From Paraconexibacter algicola (GTDB lineage: Bacteria; Actinomycetota; Thermoleophilia; Solirubrobacterales; Solirubrobacteraceae), in assembly GCF_003044185.1 (NCBI RefSeq), contig NZ_PYYB01000001.1:1818978-1882977 (forward strand): a stretch of 64,000 nt of DNA, in the 5' to 3' direction. Shown here in pieces: positions 24,631-33,656 of the stretch. Under the pieces are notes generated by a model. That model ran no database searches. It was not told the DNA's origin and worked only from the letters and a program-made list of their open reading frames with translations. A program made the position numbers and the translations under genes. Position 1 is the stretch's first letter. Each line of letters opens with the position of its first letter.

Positions 24631-25676
24631 CAGCGGCTCCCCCCGGTGGTGACGACGCGGTGCGGGGCGCGGCCCTGCAGCGCGCGCCCGAGCTGCGGCA
24701 CGAGACGCTCGAGCACGTACGGGAGGCTGAGCGGGCTGGTGAAGTAGATCGCCCCGGCGAGCGTGCCGTCGGTGAAGACGGCGCGGTTCTCGCGCACGCC
24801 GTCGAGCGCGCGGAAGGTCGGGACGCGGTCGAGCGCGGCGACGTCGGAGGGCTTCTCGGTCGCGAACAGCAGGGCGTCCGCCTCGAGCAGGTCGACCCGC
24901 TCGGGGGAGAGCGTCACCTGCTCCCCGGCCTTCTCCCGCAGCCGCGTGATCGCGGGCGCGATGCGGAAGCCGAGGTCGGTGAGGAACTCCGTGTTCAGCC
25001 CTTCGGGGTAGGTGTAGATGAGCCCGTCGTAGAACGCGTTCTGGGTGAAGGTGACGGTCCTGCCCGCGAACTCGGGGTGCGCGCGGCGGGCGGCGGCGAA
25101 CGCGCCGCGGATCCGGGCGACGATGGCGCGGCCGGCGGCCGGGCGGCCGAGCGCGGTGGCGATCGTGACGGTCTGCTGGTCCCAGGGGGAGAAGACGTCG
25201 CTGCTGCCCTTCGGCGCGGCGACGGTCGGTGCGATCCGGCTGAGCTTCTCGTAGTCGGACCGCTTCATCCCGGCGTTCGTCCCGACGATCAGGTCGGGGC
25301 GCAGCGCGGCGATCTTCTCGAGCTCGAAGCCGTCGCCGAGGCTCAGGACCTCGGGCCGGGCGTCGCCGAGCTCGTCCCGCGCCCACGGCCAGACGGCGTA
25401 CGGCTGCTCGCCGTACCACTCGGTGGTCGCGACGGGGACCTCGCCGAGGGCCAGGAGCGTGTCCTGCTCGGTGTAGCCGACGGACACGATCCGCTGCGGG
25501 CGTCGCGGCACGGTCGTGGTGCCGTAGCGGTGCTCGACGGTCGCGGGGAACGTGCCGCGGTCGGCGGCGGCGGGCGTGGTGGCGGCGGTGGGCTCGGGGT
25601 CGGGCTCGGACGAGCCGCACGCGCCGAGGGCGAGCGCGGCGGCGGCCAGGAGGGGGATCGGGAGGCGAAGGCGCAT
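24630..25676 (-). CDS. iron-siderophore-type ABC substrate-binding lipoprotein, copy 1
   Basis: A 348-residue paralogue of the following gene (shared WYGEQPxAVWPWAxDELGDA and YPEGLNT). Signal peptide and lipobox LALGACGSS; core PQRIVSVGYTEQDTLLALG and IAALRPDLIVGTNAG. I start at ATG 25676, which follows TACTAT by 6 bases; the in-frame GTG at 25682 touches that hexamer. A 16-bp palindrome overlapping the promoter looks like an iron-regulator box. Two tandem binding proteins without a transporter are unusual. Confidence 0.8.
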   Translation of the reverse strand: MRLRLPIPLLAAAALALGACGSSEPDPEPTAATTPAAADRGTFPATVEHRYGTTTVPRRPQRIVSVGYTEQDTLLALGEVPVATTEWYGEQPYAVWPWARDELGDARPEVLSLGDGFELEKIAALRPDLIVGTNAGMKRSDYEKLSRIAPTVAAPKGSSDVFSPWDQQTVTIATALGRPAAGRAIVARIRGAFAAARRAHPEFAGRTVTFTQNAFYDGLIYTYPEGLNTEFLTDLGFRIAPAITRLREKAGEQVTLSPERVDLLEADALLFATEKPSDVAALDRVPTFRALDGVRENRAVFTDGTLAGAIYFTSPLSLPYVLERLVPQLGRALQGRAPHRVVTTGGSR

Positions 25677-25682
25677 CCGCAC

Positions 25683-25701
25683 ATAGTAAGGGTGCCCTTA
25701 C
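25683..25701 (-). promoter_or_regulatory. iron-box-like palindrome overlapping a leaderless promoter
   Basis: GTAAGGG (25686-25692), two bases, CCCTTAC (25695-25701): a 7-bp-arm palindrome of the DtxR/IdeR style. On the minus strand TACTAT (25683-25688) overlaps its edge and lies 6 bases before ATG 25676. Binding would block the promoter, as expected for iron repression. Confidence 0.55.
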
Positions 25702-25741
25702 AAAGTCCGCGTCCCGGCCCCCGCTCCGGCGCCACCGGTCC

Positions 25742-26143
25742 TCAGCCGACCGCGGTCGCCTCGAGCTCGACGAGCAGGTCCGGCAGGACCAGCCTCGTCA
25801 CCCCGAGCACGGTCGTGGCCGGCTGCGCGCCCGCCCCGCCCAGCCGACCCGCGAGCACGCCGTAGTGACCGAACAGCAGGTCCACGTCGGTCGCGTAGAC
25901 CGTCAGGCGCACGAGGTCCGCCAGGCCCATCCCCGCCTCGGCCAGCACCGCCTCGAGGTTGTCCAGGGCGAGCGCGAGCTGCGCCTGCAGGTCCCCGGCG
26001 TGCTGCGGCTCGCCGCTCGCGCTCATCGCCGCCTGACCGCTGACGTGCAGCGTCCGGGTGGCGCCGGTGACGAGCTCGCCCTGCGTGTAGCCGAGCGGCA
26101 GCGACCAGGGCCAGGGGTTGATCGGAGTCCGTGTGGGTGTCAT
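25742..26143 (-). CDS. RidA/YjgF-family protein
   Basis: A 133-residue member of the RidA family, which hydrolyses reactive enamine/imine intermediates or binds small metabolites. Seen are VTGATRTLHVSGQAAM, LDNLEAVLAEAGMGLADLVRLTVYATD and the C-terminal TTVLGVTRLVLPDLLVELEATA. The usual catalytic Arg before the xVY strand is present (VRLTVY), but the second conserved Arg appears as TRLVLP. The start may be ATG 26143 or in-frame GTG 26152. It is divergent from a WYL regulator, which probably controls it. Confidence 0.78.
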   Translation of the reverse strand: MTPTRTPINPWPWSLPLGYTQGELVTGATRTLHVSGQAAMSASGEPQHAGDLQAQLALALDNLEAVLAEAGMGLADLVRLTVYATDVDLLFGHYGVLAGRLGGAGAQPATTVLGVTRLVLPDLLVELEATAVG

Positions 26144-26166
26144 GGCCGCCACGCTGACAGGGGCAT

Positions 26167-26185
26167 CACGACACCCTCTGTCGTG
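26167..26185. promoter_or_regulatory. inverted repeat between RidA and WYL regulator
   Basis: CACGACA (26167-26173), 5 bases, TGTCGTG (26179-26185), a perfect 7-bp-arm inverted repeat midway between the divergent starts. Likely operator of the WYL regulator. Confidence 0.5.
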
Positions 26186-26205
26186 TATCCGGAAAACTTG
26201 CGCTG

Positions 26206-27195
26206 ATGCGCGCCGACCGCCTGGTCGCCCTCGTGCTCCTGCTGCGCCAGCGCGGCCGGATGACCGCCGCCCAGCTCGCCGAGGAGCTCGAGGTCTCCCC
26301 GCGCACCGTGCTGCGCGACGTCGAGGCGCTCGCGGTCGCCGGCGTGACGATCGAGGCCGAGCGCGGCCGCTACGGCGGCTTCACGATCGACCCCGGCCTG
26401 CGCACCGAGCTGACCGGCCTGACCCAGGACGAGGCGCTCGCGCTGCTCGCCGCCGGGACCCGGCACGGGGCCGGCGCGTTCGGGCTCGGCTCCGCGCTCG
26501 CGTCGGCGATGCTGAAGGTCCTGGACGCGCTGCCGCCGCCCCGCCGCGAGGCCGCCGCGGGCGCGCGCCGCCGACTGCTCCTGGACCCCGAGGTCGATCT
26601 CCTCTCCCGGCGCGTGCCGCGCGAGGACCTGCCCGACGCCGTGGTCGCCGCCGTCCGCCGCGCCGTCCTCGACGGGCGACGGCTGTCGCTCCTGCACGCC
26701 GCGCCCGGCGGGGAGCCGCGCCGCCGGACGGTCGACCCGGTGGGGCTCGTCACCGTCCGCGACCTCGGCTACCTGCTCGCGCTCCGCGACGGCGAGGACC
26801 GCACCTACCGGCTGTCCCGCATCCGCGAGGCGACGGTCCTCGACGAGCCCGCCCGCCGGGCCGCCGACGTCGACCTCGAGCGCGAGTGGCGCGAGCGCAG
26901 CGCCCGCTTCCGGGCCGGGGACGGCCAGCTCGCCGTCCGGCTGCTGCTGCACCCGCGACGGCGCGAGGAGCTGCTCGACACCGCGCTCGCGGTGCTGCAC
27001 GAGGAGCCGGGCCCGCCGCAGGACCCCGAGCGGCAGCTGCTGGAGGTCACCTTCCAGGACCTCCGCCACGCCGAGTGGGCGCTCTGGCAGCTCGGCACCG
27101 ACGCCGTGGCGCTCACGCCCGACGCCCTCCGCGACGCGCTGCGCGAGCGGGCCGCCGCGTTCGCCGCCGCCTACGCGCGACCGCGGCCCGACTGA
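26206..27195 (+). CDS. HTH/WYL-domain transcriptional regulator
   Basis: A 329-residue regulator of the YafY/PafBC type. The N-terminal helix-turn-helix is MTAAQLAEELEVSPRTVLRDVEALAVAGV (about 19-47), followed by the wing ERGRYGGFTIDPG. The WYL domain (about 145-230) includes RRRTVDPVGLVTVRDLGYLLALRDGEDRTYRLSRI; the name-giving WYL is VRDLGYLL here. A C-terminal WCX region follows. Many WYL domains bind ligands or nucleic acid. The paired inverted repeat and divergent RidA gene suggest local control. Confidence 0.82.
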   Translation: MRADRLVALVLLLRQRGRMTAAQLAEELEVSPRTVLRDVEALAVAGVTIEAERGRYGGFTIDPGLRTELTGLTQDEALALLAAGTRHGAGAFGLGSALASAMLKVLDALPPPRREAAAGARRRLLLDPEVDLLSRRVPREDLPDAVVAAVRRAVLDGRRLSLLHAAPGGEPRRRTVDPVGLVTVRDLGYLLALRDGEDRTYRLSRIREATVLDEPARRAADVDLEREWRERSARFRAGDGQLAVRLLLHPRRREELLDTALAVLHEEPGPPQDPERQLLEVTFQDLRHAEWALWQLGTDAVALTPDALRDALRERAAAFAAAYARPRPD

Positions 27196-27232
27196 GCCGT
27201 CGCCCGCGGCCACGACGCGGCACACTGCCGGG

Positions 27233-28666
27233 ATGCGGTCCGATCCCCCGCAGGCTCCCGCGGCGCGGGCCGCCCCCGCCGCGCCCCGCGGTGCGGTCGC
27301 CGTGCTCGCGCTCGCGGTCGGGATCGTGCTCGCCGACAGCGCGATCGTGACGCTCGCGCTGCCCGAGATCCTGCGCGAGCTCGGCGCGGAGGTGGCGGAG
27401 GTCGCCTGGGTCCTCACCGGCTACAACCTCGTCCTCGCGCTCGCCGCCGTGCCCGCCGCGCGCCTGTGCGTGCGCCCGAGCGGCGCCCCGGTGGCGGGGA
27501 CCGTCGGGCTCGTCCTCTTCGCGGCCGCCTCGGCGGGCTGCGCGCTGGCGGGCACGCTCGGCGTGCTGATCGGCGCCCGGATCGTGCAGGCGCTCGGCGG
27601 CGCGCTGGTCATCGCCGCGTGCCTGGAGCTGCTCGTCGCCGCGACCGGGGACGAGCGGCGCGGCGCGGCCCGCTGGGCGGCGGCTGGCGTCGCGGGCGCC
27701 GCGATCGGGCCGGTCGCGGGCGGGCTGCTCACCGAGGCGATCTCCTGGCAGTCGATCTTCATCGCACAGGTGCCGCTCGTGCTGCTCGCGGTCCCGGCGA
27801 CGCTCGCCCTGCGTGGGGCGACGGCGCCGCACGCCGCCCCGGCGCACGCGCCGCCGGACCGGCCGCACGTCGCCGCGAACCTCGCGCTCGCGCTGCTCAG
27901 CGCCGCCCTGACCGCGGCGCTGTTCCTGCTCGTGCTGCTGCTCGTGGAGGGCTGGCGGCGCTCCCCGGCCCTGGCCGCCGTCACCGTCACGGTCATCCCC
28001 GTCGCGGCGATCGCCGCCGGCGCGCTCGCGCGGCTGGCGCGCGCCGGCACGCGGGCGGAGGCCGTGGCCGGGGCGATCCTGATGGCGGGCGGCCTCGTGT
28101 GCCTCGGGCTGCTGCCGGACGCCGACCCGCGCTGGACGCTCGCGCCGCAGGCGCTCGTCGGGCTCGGACTCGGCCTGACGATCGACTCGCTCACCGCCGT
28201 CGCCCTCGCCGACCGGGTGCCGCGCGCGCTGCACGGCGGCTGGACGATCGCCGCCCGGCACGCGGGGGTCGTCGCCGGGCTCGCGCTGCTCACCCCGATC
28301 TTCACCGCCGACCTGCGGGACGCGCAGCGCCCGGCGCAGGAGGCGATCGCCGCGCTCGTCATCGACGCGCCGCTCCCGGCGACGACGAAGCTCGACCTCG
28401 CCGACGGCCTCGGCCGGCAGCTGCAGGCCGAGGGCGGTCGCGTGCCCGACCTGCGGCCGGCGTTCGCGGCGCTGCGGCTGCCGCCCGCGCAGCGGGCCCG
28501 CGCCGCGCTGCTCGAGCGCGCCCTCGACGACCAGCTCGAGCGGGCCGCGACCCGGGCGTTCCGCGACGCGTTCCTGCTCGCGGGCGGTCTGGCGCTGCTC
28601 GCCGTCCTGCCCGCCCTGCTGCTCGGCGGTGGCGCGCCCGGCCCCGGTCGTCCGGCGGGACCGTGA
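27233..28666 (+). CDS. MFS drug/metabolite exporter (EmrB/QacA-like)
   Basis: A 477-residue transporter with about 14 predicted helices. The first helix contains VGIVLADSAIVTLALPEI, the motif seen in DHA2 drug/proton antiporters, and there is the motif C-like GxxxGPxxGG as GAAIGPVAGGLLT. CACACT lies 6 bases before ATG 27233. The next gene overlaps its stop (TGATG). Substrate unknown. Confidence 0.8.
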   Translation: MRSDPPQAPAARAAPAAPRGAVAVLALAVGIVLADSAIVTLALPEILRELGAEVAEVAWVLTGYNLVLALAAVPAARLCVRPSGAPVAGTVGLVLFAAASAGCALAGTLGVLIGARIVQALGGALVIAACLELLVAATGDERRGAARWAAAGVAGAAIGPVAGGLLTEAISWQSIFIAQVPLVLLAVPATLALRGATAPHAAPAHAPPDRPHVAANLALALLSAALTAALFLLVLLLVEGWRRSPALAAVTVTVIPVAAIAAGALARLARAGTRAEAVAGAILMAGGLVCLGLLPDADPRWTLAPQALVGLGLGLTIDSLTAVALADRVPRALHGGWTIAARHAGVVAGLALLTPIFTADLRDAQRPAQEAIAALVIDAPLPATTKLDLADGLGRQLQAEGGRVPDLRPAFAALRLPPAQRARAALLERALDDQLERAATRAFRDAFLLAGGLALLAVLPALLLGGGAPGPGRPAGP

Positions 28667-29319
28667 TGCGCGCGCTGCTGCTGCCGCTGCTCGCGCTCGC
28701 CGCGTCGGTCGGGCTGATCGCCGTCCACCTCGCCTCCGGCGGGGACGACTTCGTGCCGCGCAGCCCGGCGGACCCGTGCGTCGAGCGGCCGCTGCGCCCG
28801 GCCGCCCAGGTCGACGACCTCGAGCCGCTGGTCGAGGAGCTCGTCGTGCTCGGGGTGGCGCGCGCCGCGTGCACGTTGCGCGTCCCCCGCGAGCGGCTCG
28901 TCCTCGCCCTCCCGGTCGCCCGCGACCGGCGGGCGATCGCCGACGACGCGACGCTCGCCCGCGCGCTGAAGGGCGGCCTGGCCCGCACCCTCGACCGGCT
29001 GGAGCGCGGCGACCGGCTCCCGCGCGCGTCGGCGCTGCGCGACGCCTACAGCGACCAGCTCGGCCTGCCGGGCCTCGCCGAGGAGGCGGTCCGGCGCATC
29101 CCCGACGGCGTCGTCGACGACCTGCTCCCGACCGGCGCCGTGCTGCGTCGTGCCCTGGACGACCTCGACGTCCTCGCGGTGATCCGCGAGATCGACGAGC
29201 CCGACGCGCTCGAGCGGCGGCTGCGCGACGGGATCGAGCGCGCCGCCCGCGCCGAGGCGCGCGAGCGGCTCATCGGCAAGCTGCCGGGACCGCTGCGCTC
29301 GCTGCTCGGGCTCGGCTGA
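28666..29319 (+). CDS. exported protein of unknown function coupled to MFS
   Basis: A 217-residue protein with an N-terminal hydrophobic segment (MRALLLPLLALAASVGLIAVHLASG) that is either signal or anchor. It has two Cys (DPCVERP, AACTLR) and a long charged helical remainder. No domain is recognised. It starts at ATG 28666 overlapping the exporter stop; GTG 28663 is also in frame. Tight coupling suggests it works with the exporter, perhaps as an accessory factor outside the membrane. Confidence 0.6.
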   Translation: MRALLLPLLALAASVGLIAVHLASGGDDFVPRSPADPCVERPLRPAAQVDDLEPLVEELVVLGVARAACTLRVPRERLVLALPVARDRRAIADDATLARALKGGLARTLDRLERGDRLPRASALRDAYSDQLGLPGLAEEAVRRIPDGVVDDLLPTGAVLRRALDDLDVLAVIREIDEPDALERRLRDGIERAARAEARERLIGKLPGPLRSLLGLG

Positions 29320-29331
29320 GCCGCGCCCCGC

Positions 29332-30204
29332 TCAGTCGAGCTGCTCGATGACCACGGCGGCCCCGACGCTGGGCGCGAGCGCCATCGTGAACGGCACCGC
29401 GGAGTTGTTGCGCAGCGTGACGACGTCCCCGGCCGCGAGCGTGAGGATCGTGGAGGTCGAGACCTGACCGGTGGCGGTCAGCAGCGTCCGGACGGTCGCT
29501 GCTCGGACCGCGCCGTTGACCGCGAACGCGAGCGCGGACCCGACCCCGGCGGTGGTGCTGACGTCGGCGTGCAGCCGGTAGCTGCCGGCGTTCGGCACCG
29601 TGAACGTGGTGGTGCCGGCGGTGTGCGTCACGCCCGCGAGGTCGCTGTTGTTGCTGAACGGGACGTCCGCGCCGCCGACGACGGTCGAGTCCGCGAGCGT
29701 CGCGAGCTGGTAGGCCGAGCCGAAGACGGCGAGCGTCGTGCCGGCCGGGCCGGTCGGGCCCGTCGGGCCGGTCGGACCCGTGGTGCCGGCCGTGCCGGTG
29801 GCGCCGGTCGGGCCGGTCGGTCCGGGGACGCCCTGCGGGCCGGGGGCCCCGGGGGTGCCGGGGGCGCCTGCTGCGCCGGTGGCCCCGGTCGCGCCGGTCG
29901 GGCCGGGCGCACCGGTCGTGCCCTGGACACCCTGCAGGCCCTGCTCGCCCCGGTCGCCCTTGTCACCCTTCGCGCCGGCGACGCCCTCGGGCTTCGCGCG
30001 CCACTGCAGCCGCCGCTCTCCTCGCTGGCACGACTCGGCCGCCGGGATGATCCGCAGGTAGCGGTTGCCCTTGACGTGGTAGCAGCCGGTGATGGTGTCC
30101 GCAGGGATGCCCGCGGGCGGGGTCTGTGCCTGTGCGGCGGGGGCGCCCGCGAGCGCCGTGGCGGTGAGCGTGACGAGGAGCGACAGCCTGGAACCAGTGG
30201 TCAT
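29332..30204 (-). CDS. exported collagen-like protein with BclA-type C-terminal domain
   Basis: A 290-residue protein. A signal peptide (1-26) is followed by a short N-domain with two Cys ([19 protein letters not shown], 41-59) and 28 uninterrupted Gly-X-Y triplets (74-157, rich in GPT and GAP). The C-terminal beta domain (about 158-290) resembles the TNF/C1q-like BclA head ([32 protein letters not shown]). Such proteins form collagen-like trimers on surfaces or spores. The start ATG 30204 has no Shine-Dalgarno. Confidence 0.78.
   Translation of the reverse strand: MTTGSRLSLLVTLTATALAGAPAAQAQTPPAGIPADTITGCYHVKGNRYLRIIPAAESCQRGERRLQWRAKPEGVAGAKGDKGDRGEQGLQGVQGTTGAPGPTGATGATGAAGAPGTPGAPGPQGVPGPTGPTGATGTAGTTGPTGPTGPTGPAGTTLAVFGSAYQLATLADSTVVGGADVPFSNNSDLAGVTHTAGTTTFTVPNAGSYRLHADVSTTAGVGSALAFAVNGAVRAATVRTLLTATGQVSTSTILTLAAGDVVTLRNNSAVPFTMALAPSVGAAVVIEQLD
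29734..29985 (-). repeat. 28 Gly-X-Y collagen triplets
   Basis: Nine-base periodic coding repeat giving Gly at residues 74 to 155 in every third position without interruption, the last triplets mostly GPT. Confidence 0.85.
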
Positions 30205-30221
30205 CGTGCGCGCGAGCGTAC

Positions 30222-30227
30222 TAGGGT
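30222..30227 (+). promoter_or_regulatory. -10 hexamer TAGGGT of the DUF4333 gene
   Basis: TAGGGT lies 9 bases before ATG 30237. A minus-strand TACGCT (30215-30220), adjoining it, may serve the divergent collagen-like gene. Confidence 0.45.
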
Positions 30228-30236
30228 CGGGTGCCG

Positions 30237-30566
30237 ATGCGCCACTGCTTCGTCCTCGGGGTCGTCGTCCTGCTGCTCGCCGGGTGCGGGGGCGACGACG
30301 AGGCCCCACCGGCGACGACCGCCGCGGCCCCGCCCGCCACGCTCCTGGACACCGCGCGCGTCGAGCAGGAGATCCGCCGCAGCATCCGCCGACAGCGCGA
30401 CGTCGCCGCGACGGTCACCTGCCCGCGCGAGGTGCGGCAGGCCCGCGGCGTGAACTTCGTCTGCAGCGCCCGCACCGCCGAGGGCGAGACGCCGTTCGCC
30501 GTGGTGCAGACCGATGACGCCGGGACCGTGACCTACACGGCGGCACAGCCCGCCCCGGCCCCGTGA
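30237..30566 (+). CDS. DUF4333 lipoprotein
   Basis: A 109-residue lipoprotein: lipobox LLLLAGCGG (Cys about 17), a Pro/Ala linker and a DUF4333 domain ([34 protein letters not shown]) with its Cys pair. DUF4333 proteins are common in actinobacteria with no established role. I prefer ATG 30237 to the in-frame GTG 30231, because the latter is only 3 bases from the -10. Confidence 0.78.
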   Translation: MRHCFVLGVVVLLLAGCGGDDEAPPATTAAAPPATLLDTARVEQEIRRSIRRQRDVAATVTCPREVRQARGVNFVCSARTAEGETPFAVVQTDDAGTVTYTAAQPAPAP

Positions 30567-30586
30567 GCCGACGCGGCGCGCGGCGG

Positions 30587-30592
30587 TAGGTT
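30587..30592 (+). promoter_or_regulatory. -10 hexamer TAGGTT, leaderless SRPBCC start
   Basis: TAGGTT lies 7 bases before GTG 30600. Confidence 0.5.
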
Positions 30593-30599
30593 CTGCGCC

Positions 30600-31040
30600 G
30601 TGAGCATCGAGATCAGCCAGGACATCGACGTCGACGCGACGCCGGAGGAGGCGGCCGCCCTCGTCGCCGACCTGCCCCGGTGGCCCGAGTGGTTCGCGCT
30701 GCACAAGGGCTGGTCGGGCGACGAGCCCACGGGTCCGGCCGGCAAGGGCACGACCTTCAAGCACCGCATCCGCGTGATGGGCGTGAGCGGGGACGTCACC
30801 TGGAAGGTCGCGGAGTCCGACCCGCCGCGCCGCTTCCGGCTCGAGGGCAAGGGCCCGAGCCGGTCGAACATGGAGGTCGACTTCCGCATCGCCCCGCGCG
30901 CGGGCGGCGGCAGCACGCTGTCGTTCACCGCGAAGATCGGCGGTCTCGCGCTGCGCCCGTTCGAGGGCCAGATCAAGCCGTGGCTGATGGTCCGCGTCGA
31001 CCGCACGACCGACGCGCTGCAGCAGCTGCTCGCCGCGTAG
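30600..31040 (+). CDS. SRPBCC (START-like) family protein
   Basis: A 146-residue single-domain protein of the polyketide cyclase/START-like fold. The signature is IEISQDIDVDATPEEAAALVADLPRWPEWF at the N-terminus and a long C-terminal helix (MVRVDRTTDALQQLLAA). It would bind a hydrophobic ligand; ligand unknown. The start is GTG 30600, 7 bases after TAGGTT. Confidence 0.75.
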   Translation: MSIEISQDIDVDATPEEAAALVADLPRWPEWFALHKGWSGDEPTGPAGKGTTFKHRIRVMGVSGDVTWKVAESDPPRRFRLEGKGPSRSNMEVDFRIAPRAGGGSTLSFTAKIGGLALRPFEGQIKPWLMVRVDRTTDALQQLLAA

Positions 31041-31076
31041 CGGCCGCGCAGAGGCCGGGCCGCGCCGGCCGAGGGC

Positions 31077-33656
31077 TCAGTCCTGCATCAGGCCGAGCTT
31101 GCAGACCAGGCCGAACGCGGGGGCGGCCGCGCTCGCGCCGTCGCGGGCGGCGAGCGTGCGCGACGCCGTCTCGCTGACCGGCCGGATCCGCATCGCGGCC
31201 GCGGCGACGGCCGGGTCCGGGGCGACGGCCCCGAAGCGCCGCGGGACCTGCGCGAACGCGCCCCGCAGGTCGCGGCCGCTGCCGCGCGCGGCGCGGCTCG
31301 TGGTCACGCCGACGGCCTGCACGCGCCCGCGCGACACGCGGTACGCGTAGGTCGTGGCGCCCGCGCGCCGCACGACGATCCCGCCCGTCAGGCGCCGCAC
31401 GCCCGGCCGGCGCAGCAGCGCGCCCGCCGCCGTGCCCGGCCGCACGCCGGCCGCCTCATGCCCGGGCGCGCTGGAGGCGACGAGGTCGACGCGGCCGCTG
31501 CGCGCCCCGACGACCGCGACCGCGCGGCTGCGGACGGACCGCGCGCCGCGCACGCCCCACGTCCACGCGCGGCCGCGCCGCTCGGGCTGGCCCGCCGCGC
31601 GCAGCAGCGCGTCCGGGGTGGCGCCGAGGCGGATCGTGCCGAGCCCGCGCCGGGTCAGCCGCTGCCGCGGCTCGCGCGAGGTCAGCGGCGCGATGCCGTT
31701 CGTGCGCTCCCACATCTGCAGGTACGCCTCGGTGCCGCGCAGCAGGTCCTCGGCGATCTGCGGCCCGCCGAGCTTGCGGACCTCCTCGACCCAGTCGGCG
31801 TACAGGCCGTAGTGCGCGACGCCCTCACGGGCGTAGTCGAACGTGCGGCTGCCGGTGCGCTGGCGCTCGAACGTCACGCGTCCGTCGAGCGAGCGGAACG
31901 GGTAGGTGACCCGGGCCGGCGAGTCCTGCGGCAGCGGTGCGCCCTGCTCGGCGAGGCCGCCGAGGTCCGCGCCGAAGCCCCAGCCGAAGTAGAACGGGGA
32001 CTCGCCGTCCTTCGGGCGGTACTCCTTCCACCGCTCCACGAAGCGGCCGGCCGAGGACGCCTGCGGGTAGGCGAGGCCGCCGAGACGGCGCAGCCGCGGC
32101 CAGTTGTCCGGGTCCATCCAGGAGTGCGGGCTGATGACGCCCGAGTAGCCCTTCGCCTCGGCGAGCGTCAGCGTCGCGTCGACGGCGGCCTGCGACATGT
32201 GGTCGGGGTTGACGATCCAGCCGCGCTCCATCAGCCGCCGTACCGCGTGCGCGCCGAGGTCGGTCAGGCCGCGCGTGTTGCAGTGCGGGCCGGGCGGGTA
32301 GGCGGGCAGCGTGCCGCCGGGCACGCCGGCCTCCTTCAGTGCCTCGGGCACCGGGCCGCCCTGCGTCGGGACCTCGTTGTCGGTCAGCGCCGTGCCCGGC
32401 TCGCACGTCTTCGCGTCCCACCACCGTCCGGCGCTCAGCCGGTTGCCGAGGTTGACGATGATCCCGGAGGTCCCCTCGTCGAACCGGACCCCGCCGAGCG
32501 GGTTGTCGTACTTGCCGACCAGCAGGGAGGAGCGGACGCCGAGCCGGTGCAGCTCGGCCATGTCCCGGTCGATCTTCGCGGCGTCGCACGTCGGGGCCTC
32601 GACGCCCGAGCAGCCGAACGGCTCGCTGAGCTCCATCTCCAGGACGACCGCCATCTTCCCCGCGTTGACGACCTTCCGGGCCTCGAACGGGTCGGTGACG
32701 ATCCGGAACCAGCCCTTGCCGGGACCGCCGTTGAGCGCGTCGACGTACTCCTCCATCTGCCGGATCGACCGGACCGAGCGGCGCACCGTCTCCATCTCGT
32801 CACACGGCTGGTCGCGGTTGGTCTGCAGCAGGCAGAGGATCCGGTTCTCGTTGACGCCCATGACCATCAGGCGCATGCCGGACATCCAGACCCGCTCGAC
32901 CCACTTGTAGTACGTGCCCTCGTAGGTGAGGTTCGTCCGCGACCAGGAGTCGAGCGTCGGGTACCCAGCGGTGCTGTGCGGCGCGACCGGCGACCCGTAG
33001 CTGAGCAGGTTCTGGAACGGGGCGGCCGCCCCCCGGGGCCCCTCGATCTCCTCGCAGTCGGGCAGCGCGCGCGTGATCCCGTACGGGTGGAACGGCGCGC
33101 CGCAGTGGAAGCGCCCGCCGAAGTACAGGTAGGTCATCCAGTGCATGTGGCCGTCCATGAAGCCGCGGGTCTCCCCGTAGCTCGTGGTGCCGCGCGCGGG
33201 GGTGCCGGTGGCGTTGAGCTCGGCCTCGGGCAACCGCGGGCAGCCCTCGGCCGGGGCGGCCCGGACCGCCGGGGCGGAGCTCGCGGTGACCGTGGTGCCG
33301 TCGCGGCCCAGCGCGCGTCCCGGGTCGGTGGCCGGGGAGAGCCGGAAGCCGCCGCCCGGCACCTCGGCGACGGTCCAGTCCCCGGCCGGGGACGGGCCGG
33401 GCGCCGCGGTCGTGCCGTCGCCCGTGGCGGTCAGGAACCGCCGGTCGCCGGTGAGCAGCAGGTAGCCGCCCAGGCGGGTGGCCTGGAAGCGCAGCGGCCC
33501 GGCGACCGGGGCGCCGTCGGGTGCGGTGAGCGTGAAGCAGCCGCCCTGGAAGCCGTAGCGGTCGGCCGGGCCCGCGGCGGCGGCGCTCGCGGCGGTGGCG
33601 CCGGCGACGGACGCCGCGGTGGCGAGGAGGACGAGGACCCGGGAGCCGGCGCGCAT
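31077..33656 (-). CDS. exported M19/amidohydrolase-like metallohydrolase
   Basis: An 859-residue exported protein: signal peptide (1-28), an N-terminal beta region (about 33-130), then an amidohydrolase-type TIM barrel (about 165-680). Candidate metal-binding segments are FMDGHMHWM (167-174), VLEMELSEPF, GIIVNLGNRL, VNPDHMSQAAVD and ISPHSWMD. They resemble the order in membrane dipeptidases (M19), but the protein is far longer. A C-terminal beta region (about 690-800) and a tail with one Cys follow. Substrate unknown. The start ATG 33656 faces a promoter region shared with the nuclease. Confidence 0.65.
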   Translation of the reverse strand: MRAGSRVLVLLATAASVAGATAASAAAAGPADRYGFQGGCFTLTAPDGAPVAGPLRFQATRLGGYLLLTGDRRFLTATGDGTTAAPGPSPAGDWTVAEVPGGGFRLSPATDPGRALGRDGTTVTASSAPAVRAAPAEGCPRLPEAELNATGTPARGTTSYGETRGFMDGHMHWMTYLYFGGRFHCGAPFHPYGITRALPDCEEIEGPRGAAAPFQNLLSYGSPVAPHSTAGYPTLDSWSRTNLTYEGTYYKWVERVWMSGMRLMVMGVNENRILCLLQTNRDQPCDEMETVRRSVRSIRQMEEYVDALNGGPGKGWFRIVTDPFEARKVVNAGKMAVVLEMELSEPFGCSGVEAPTCDAAKIDRDMAELHRLGVRSSLLVGKYDNPLGGVRFDEGTSGIIVNLGNRLSAGRWWDAKTCEPGTALTDNEVPTQGGPVPEALKEAGVPGGTLPAYPPGPHCNTRGLTDLGAHAVRRLMERGWIVNPDHMSQAAVDATLTLAEAKGYSGVISPHSWMDPDNWPRLRRLGGLAYPQASSAGRFVERWKEYRPKDGESPFYFGWGFGADLGGLAEQGAPLPQDSPARVTYPFRSLDGRVTFERQRTGSRTFDYAREGVAHYGLYADWVEEVRKLGGPQIAEDLLRGTEAYLQMWERTNGIAPLTSREPRQRLTRRGLGTIRLGATPDALLRAAGQPERRGRAWTWGVRGARSVRSRAVAVVGARSGRVDLVASSAPGHEAAGVRPGTAAGALLRRPGVRRLTGGIVVRRAGATTYAYRVSRGRVQAVGVTTSRAARGSGRDLRGAFAQVPRRFGAVAPDPAVAAAAMRIRPVSETASRTLAARDGASAAAPAFGLVCKLGLMQD

